Below, piece by piece: positions 12,792 to 16,597 of a stretch of 16,597 nt of DNA (the first letter of the stretch is position 1; each line of letters begins with the position of its first letter). The stretch spans positions 97,747 to 114,343 of the forward strand of contig DBWM01000020.1 in NCBI GenBank assembly GCA_002309015.1, read 5' to 3'. The notes beneath the pieces are model-generated. The model did no database searches, was not told the origin of the DNA, and saw only the letters and a list, made by a program, of their open reading frames with translations. The position numbers and the translations under genes are program-made. This stretch comes from Myxococcales bacterium UBA1238 (GTDB lineage Bacteria > Myxococcota_A > Bradymonadia > UBA7976 > UBA1532).

Positions 12792-14777
12792 ATGCATTTG
12801 CTCTATCCTCTTTTGATTACCGTCTCAGCCTTTTTGGTTGAGTCCATCATGCAACTCTTTATTTACTTTGCCATCAACCCTTACGGCTCGCCCTACATCA
12901 GCAATGCGGGCAGTTCCTATATTCAGGCCCTCTTCTATTCGGCCATCGTGCTCTTCTTTTTGTCCTGGCCCTTCATCGGCCTCTCCTGTTTCAAAAAACT
13001 GAAGGATTCGCGCATCTACGTCGCCCAGATGATCGTCTTCTTTTTGTATCTCTTCATCAACCACGCCGATCGCGAGCTGATCCGCTTCATGGGCAACCAT
13101 TACTCGCTCACCATGATGACCACCTACACGGTTACCGGCGCAGACAGCTCCACCTTTATTGTAGACACCATCGGTCACGACCAGCGCGGCGCCTATTCCG
13201 CGTTCATCCTGATCCTATTCCCCATCGCCTGGCTCACATTGGGGCTTACCTTCAGACGCCGAATCTTAAACAAGATCGCTGCGATCAAAATCGAATGGAG
13301 TCCGCGCAAACAAAAGATCGCCTGCGCGCTCATGGCCGGCATTTCGATCCTCTTCCCCCTCTTAAGCTGCCTCGACTTCGTGAAAACCGACCGCACCTAC
13401 GGCACCCATTATCTCGGTCTCTCGCGTCCCCAACTGAAGGTCTCCCCTCTGCCCATCGCCCTTTTGAGTGACATCCGCAGCTTCTTAAAGGCCGGCTCAA
13501 GAGATTACAGTCAGATCGACGCCCAAATCGACCGCGTGCAAACCCTCTGGAAACAGGGCAGCAGCGATCCAAACTGGGTCTTTACCTCGCACGATCGTCC
13601 CCTCCTCAAAACCTATAAGGGCGAATGTGTGAAGCGTGAAAAACAGCCCAACATCGTTCTGATCCTGGTCGAATCCTTACACAGCACCTTCCTTCAGGAT
13701 TTTAACCCCAAAGCCGAGACTCAGATCATGCCCTGGCTTCACAGCGTGGTGACCGGCGAGAATGCCGTCATGAACGCCAACGGTCTGCACAGCACCGTTT
13801 ACGATCGCTACTTCACCAACGGGCAGCCGACCATAGATGCGCTCCTTGCGATCCACACCGGCCTCCCTCCGCATTCTTATCACAATGTCAGCGGACAGTT
13901 CCTCCACAACCGCTCCACACCTTCGATGATTACGGCCCTGCGCGCCCACAACTATTACACAGGCTACATCGATTCGATCAGCGGCAGCTTCGACAGCAAG
14001 GAAATCTGGATGAATCGCTGGTACGACCATTACGTCGATCTCTTTACCTGGGAGGATCGCATCTCACTTACGCGCCTCTCCGATCAGATCATCGAGCATC
14101 GCAAAGACGACCGCCCCTTTATGCTGACCCTCGAAATGGTCAGCAACCACGTACCCTTCAATCTGCCCGAAACGGAGCCGGCTTTGCCCGAAGACATGCC
14201 CCTTGCGGATCGTTCCCGAAAGGTTATCACCTACGACGATCGCGAATTCGCCGCATTCTTCGACCGTCTCGACAAAGCCGGCGCCCTCTCCGACACCATC
14301 TTTCTGATTACCGGCGATCACGGCTACGACTTTGGCGAATACCAAAACCCTGAGCACAGCGAGACCGGCTACAACGCGCTCAGAGCCAACATTATCTGGC
14401 TTCCCATGGTCATCATCTCGCCCTATGACTGGATTCCCCGCGGACGCCAGTCGGTCATCGCCTCACATGCCGACATTGCCCCCACCCTCATGGAGATGGC
14501 CGGCATCTGCGACGACAACAGCTACGCAGGCCATTCGCTGCTGAGCGCAGCCCAAAACACTGCCCTCAACTGCATCTCGGGCAACTTCGCTTACATCGAC
14601 GATCGCTACCAAAGCATCTTTATTGAAGACGAAGCCCCCCAGCTTTACAGCACCAGCGACATGGCTCAGGAAAAAGATGTTCACCGCGACCACAGCGACA
14701 TCATCGAAGCCATGCGAAAAGATGCGAGCGACTGGAGGAACGTGCTCGATTACACCTACGAAGGCGATCGTTTTTAA
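12792..14777 (+). CDS. LtaS/sulfatase-superfamily membrane transferase (phosphoglycerol or phosphoethanolamine transferase type)
   Basis: A 661-residue inner-membrane enzyme. Five hydrophobic helices (about 3-28, 44-67, 75-92, 134-154, 174-196) are followed by an extracytoplasmic alkaline-phosphatase-fold domain (~285-590). The architecture is that of lipoteichoic acid synthase and OpgB-type phosphoglycerol transferases. Likely metal/catalytic residues are E294 (PNIVLILVES), T347 as nucleophile (NGQPTIDALLAIHTGLP), D509-H510 (ITGDHGYDFGE) and H522 (NPEHSE). It probably moves a phospholipid head-group onto a glycan or lipid of the envelope; which one is not determined. The ATG at 12792 has only a weak AGGA about 10 bases upstream. 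C-terminal residues 590-661 lack a recognisable domain. YejM-like proteins share the layout but usually lack the full metal set seen here. Confidence 0.85.
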   Translation: MHLLYPLLITVSAFLVESIMQLFIYFAINPYGSPYISNAGSSYIQALFYSAIVLFFLSWPFIGLSCFKKLKDSRIYVAQMIVFFLYLFINHADRELIRFMGNHYSLTMMTTYTVTGADSSTFIVDTIGHDQRGAYSAFILILFPIAWLTLGLTFRRRILNKIAAIKIEWSPRKQKIACALMAGISILFPLLSCLDFVKTDRTYGTHYLGLSRPQLKVSPLPIALLSDIRSFLKAGSRDYSQIDAQIDRVQTLWKQGSSDPNWVFTSHDRPLLKTYKGECVKREKQPNIVLILVESLHSTFLQDFNPKAETQIMPWLHSVVTGENAVMNANGLHSTVYDRYFTNGQPTIDALLAIHTGLPPHSYHNVSGQFLHNRSTPSMITALRAHNYYTGYIDSISGSFDSKEIWMNRWYDHYVDLFTWEDRISLTRLSDQIIEHRKDDRPFMLTLEMVSNHVPFNLPETEPALPEDMPLADRSRKVITYDDREFAAFFDRLDKAGALSDTIFLITGDHGYDFGEYQNPEHSETGYNALRANIIWLPMVIISPYDWIPRGRQSVIASHADIAPTLMEMAGICDDNSYAGHSLLSAAQNTALNCISGNFAYIDDRYQSIFIEDEAPQLYSTSDMAQEKDVHRDHSDIIEAMRKDASDWRNVLDYTYEGDRF

Positions 14778-14837
14778 AGGGGCGCTGTCGCTTGTGGGGG
14801 AGATGTGGGGGATTTTTGCGCTTGTGGCGGTGCGGTT

Positions 14838-14935
14838 GTAGAATTATTTAAATAACCTAGAGATAATTTGTGATGTAGATCCTACAGATCATAATATGCA
14901 GAAGATCCCCATCTTTATAGCAGATGATCGACCTG
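14838..14935. other. AT-rich junction between the transferase gene and the repeat mosaic
   Basis: About 100 bases of much lower GC than either side. It contains the exact palindrome TTATTTAAATAA (14844-14855) and the small hairpin TGTAG-ATC-CTACA (14874-14886). There is no gene. It could hold a promoter or mark the edge of an inserted block; no target-site duplication is visible. Confidence 0.4.
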
Positions 14936-14960
14936 GGCTTTTCCTCTCCTAAGCCATCCT

Positions 14961-15030
14961 GATCTCTTCGATCTTCCTTTGCAAAGAGGATCGAGGCCCC
15001 CTCGCTTCCCTCTCCCACATTCCCCTTATC
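14961..15030. repeat. Module A0: partial upstream copy of the start of module A
   Basis: About 70 bases that repeat the beginning of module A (GATCTTCCTTTGCAAAGAGG compare with module A1 at 15037 on). It can form a hairpin CGATCTTC/GAGGATCG (14970-14977 with 14985-14992, allowing a G-U pair). It then diverges and runs directly into A1. Confidence 0.6.
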
Positions 15031-15405
15031 TCCTCGATCCTCATTTGCAAAGAGGATGAGACACCCCCGCTTCCGGGGCGGGGGTTTCTCACCCTCTCTG
15101 CACTCTTCCCTCTTCCCCTGACGGCGGAGGGCTCGCGCCCTCCGGACCTCCCCATAGGGCAACTACACTGCAGTGGCGAGGGGGCGCCACTGCCTGCCTT
15201 TTCATCCTCTCGCTACTTCGTGAACGATGGGTGTTGCACGCCTGCAGGCCCGCTCCGCGACCCCGCAAGCGCGCAACCGGATCCCTGGGGCGCAGGATCC
15301 CTTCTACATGGGGGATCGCGTGTATCTGCTGCGCCGATGGGGGATCTGTGGGGATGTCTCGAGGACTTTTTGGGTAATCGAGGGGTCAGATCGCGGCATC
15401 AGTTG
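15031..15405. repeat. Module A, copy 1
   Basis: About 375 bases repeated at 15890-16264 at a constant offset of 859, i.e. without net indels. It consists of successive inverted repeats. The first is a 24-bp near-perfect hairpin (15047-15070 with 15078-15101). The second is CGGAGGGC-TCGC-GCCCTCCG (15125-15144). The third is CAGTGGCG/CGCCACTG around a G-rich loop (15169-15194). The fourth is a GTTGC.../...GCAAC pair (about 15233-15276), and the last is GGATCC...GGATCC (15279-15300). Differences between copies do not follow a codon pattern, so it is judged non-coding. Confidence 0.85.
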
Positions 15406-15535
15406 CAATTGATCGCGCTTCGGAAACCAGATCACTCACCTCTTGCACATCAAACAACACGAACTGCGCGTGCAATCAAAGACCCCGCAACCGCGCTCAC
15501 CATGCAACGCACATCTCACCAAAACCCACTCCAAT

Positions 15536-15716
15536 AGGGATGCCCCTCCAGGGCCCAGCCCTTCGACCGAGCGCAGCGAGGGCGAATCTGGGCCCTCTCG
15601 CGATGGTGGATCCACAAGCCCCCAACTGCTCACCCACTCCCTCGGGTCCAGGGGGCGACATCCGATGCCGCTACCACCTACCCACGCCAAGAGCCCCCTG
15701 GGCGGCCGGGATGGGG
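15536..15716. repeat. Module B, copy 1
   Basis: About 181 bases repeated at 16417-16597 (offset 881, no net indel), with a truncated copy at 16285-16334. It holds two exact 9-bp inverted repeats. AGGGCCCAG (15550-15558) pairs with CTGGGCCCT (15588-15596) around an inner GCCC...GGGC pair. CCAGGGGGC (15648-15656) pairs with GCCCCCTGG (15693-15701). The 130 bases between A1 and B1 (15406-15535) contain no gene or clear structure. Confidence 0.85.
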
Positions 15717-15725
15717 TTGAGGGTG

Positions 15726-15776
15726 CAGGGAGAAAGGGGAAACCCGCGTCGCAAGCGGGGTTCCCCTATCTCCCTG
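15726..15776. other. Strong 22-bp hairpin between modules B1 and A2
   Basis: Arms 15726-15747 and 15755-15776 are complementary at 20 of 22 positions around a 7-base loop (GTCGCAA). The GC-rich core (CCCGC/GCGGG) resembles the first hairpin of module A. No T-run follows directly, so it is not a typical terminator. 15777-15889 beyond it is C/A-rich with ACAACCAC-type strings and no gene. Confidence 0.8.
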
Positions 15777-15889
15777 TTCAAGATGATCTTGTAAAAACAG
15801 GTGGAGCAACGAACAGGAACCCCGGCTACAACCCCCCGCAAACCTGGCCACAACCACCCGTAAACCACGCTACAACCACCATCCCCATC

Positions 15890-16264
15890 CTCTCGATCCT
15901 CTTCTGCAAAGAGGATGAGACACCCCCGCTTCCGCAGCGGGGGTTTCTCACCCTCTCTGCACTCTTCCCTCTTCCCCTGACGGCGGAGGGCTCGCGCCCT
16001 CCGGACCTCCCCATAGGGCAACTACACGGCAGTGGCGAGGGGGCGCCACTGCCTACCTTTCTCTCCTCTCGCGACCTCATGAACGATGGGTGTTGCACGC
16101 TTGCAGGCCCGCTTCGCGACCCTTCAGTCGTGCAACCGGATCCCTGGGGCGCAGGATCCCTTCTGCATGGGGGATCGCGTGTATCTGCTGCGCCGATGGG
16201 GGATCTGTGGGGATGTCTCGAGGACTTTTTGGGTGATCGAGGGGCCTGATCGCGGCATCGGTTG
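15890..16264. repeat. Module A, copy 2
   Basis: The second full copy of module A, with the same series of hairpins. The first arm pair is 15906-15929 with 15937-15960 (21 of 24 pair). It competes with an alternative hairpin ATCCTCTT/AAGAGGAT (15896-15916) that uses the same bases. The third hairpin is a perfect 10-bp stem here (GGCAGTGGCG, 16028-16037, with CGCCACTGCC, 16044-16053). The fourth is GTTGCACG/CGTGCAAC (16092-16099 with 16129-16136). Confidence 0.85.
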
Positions 16265-16284
16265 AAGTTCAATCTCCCTTAAAA

Positions 16285-16334
16285 AGGGATGCCCCTCCAG
16301 GGCCCAGCCCTTCGACCGAGCGCAGCGAGGGCGA
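16285..16334. repeat. Module B, truncated copy 2
   Basis: Fifty bases identical to the first 50 of module B copy 1. The match stops before the right arm of the first hairpin (CTGGGCCCT), so this copy cannot form it. It is preceded by TCCCTT-AAA-AAGGGA. Unrelated sequence (16335-16416) follows before the next copy. Confidence 0.8.
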
Positions 16335-16416
16335 GGTGATTCTCCCCAGTGGGGACGGCTTCAACGATATGACCAAGTCTATCTGCCACGTCGATGCCCA
16401 TACAACTCCCTCCAAA

Positions 16417-16597
16417 AGGGATGCCCCATAAGGGCCCAGCCCTTCGCCTGAGCGCAGCGAGGGCGAATCTGGGCCCTCTCACGATGGTGGATCCTGCAGG
16501 CCCCTACCACTCACCCACTCCCTCGGGTCCAGGGGGCGACATCCGATGCCTCTACCAACCACCCACGCCAGGAGCCCCCTGGGCGGCCGGGATGGGG
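16417..16597. repeat. Module B, copy 3 (reaches the window edge)
   Basis: Aligned to B1 over its full visible length with both 9-bp inverted repeats kept (the left arm context has CATAAGGGCCCAG and the right arm is again CTGGGCCCT). It may continue past the window. It shows that the A/B pattern is not finished at the right edge. Confidence 0.85.

Noticed and set aside
14857..15162. Minus-strand frame in module A1 (with a similar one at 15671-16021)
   Set aside because: The shared protein start simply reflects the repeated DNA. The internal protein repeats come from the A0/A1 hairpin sub-repeats, and no domain is recognisable.
16092..16136. Integron attC-like site in module A (GTTGCAC...GTGCAAC)
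   Set aside because: The core sites point the wrong way (attC begins RYYYAAC and ends GTTRRRY), and there are no cassette genes or integrase nearby.
15443..16249. A 268-codon open frame on plus across the repeat mosaic
   Set aside because: It runs through modules B1 and A2 and unrelated spacers, is Pro/Gly/Arg-rich, has no ribosome binding site, and differences between module copies do not favour third codon positions. GC-rich DNA without stops explains it.
14961..16597. CRISPR array
   Set aside because: Repeats are too long, too few and unevenly spaced, with no short constant repeat-spacer pattern and no cas gene.

Overview
This is a bacterial chromosomal window of moderate to high GC. It has seven complete, clearly separate protein genes of recognisable type, one gene cut by the left edge, three tandem paralogues of a little-known phosphatase-like family, and an unusually large load of non-coding repeats. 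The lineage cannot be fixed from sequence alone. A lipoprotein-type methyltransferase, a long membrane-anchored TPR protein with acidic and proline-rich linkers, and a Sel1 protein lean towards a Gram-negative, deltaproteobacteria/Myxococcota-like organism. This is an inference held with low confidence. GATC tetranucleotides are strikingly dense in parts of the window, including non-coding DNA.

Layout: 1-455 is the 3' end of clpB followed by a clear terminator (519-551). 552-1129 is a gene-free leader with short dispersed repeats. 1130-1918 is a helical protein with a charged tail (DUF6261-like), and 1950-2756 is a Sel1-repeat protein; these two form a plus-strand pair. 2757-4120 holds a minus-strand lipoprotein methyltransferase gene and three copies of a structured repeat (called R here). 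All three R copies have the same orientation relative to the gene that ends just before them. 4117-7061 is a minus-strand row of three paralogous HAD-type proteins with DxDxT motifs. 7065-7480 is a gene-free leader with palindromes, then a terminator. 7481-8104 (minus) is a Nudix protein with an NrtR-like C-terminal region. 8203-10689 (plus) is a TPR/transmembrane protein with six 42-bp tandem repeats. 10806-12491 is a family II, CBS/DRTGG-containing manganese pyrophosphatase, and 12792-14777 is a five-helix LtaS/sulfatase-type membrane transferase. From 14838 to the right edge there is no believable gene, but a mosaic of two repeat modules (A about 375 bp, B about 181 bp or more) made almost entirely of consecutive hairpins.

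Most genes look like independent housekeeping or envelope functions: protein disaggregation, pyrophosphate hydrolysis and envelope polymer decoration. The parts that known families do not explain are the HAD triplet with its possible Nudix regulator next door, the 3'-end R elements whose hairpin arms co-vary between copies, and the A/B hairpin mosaic at the right end.
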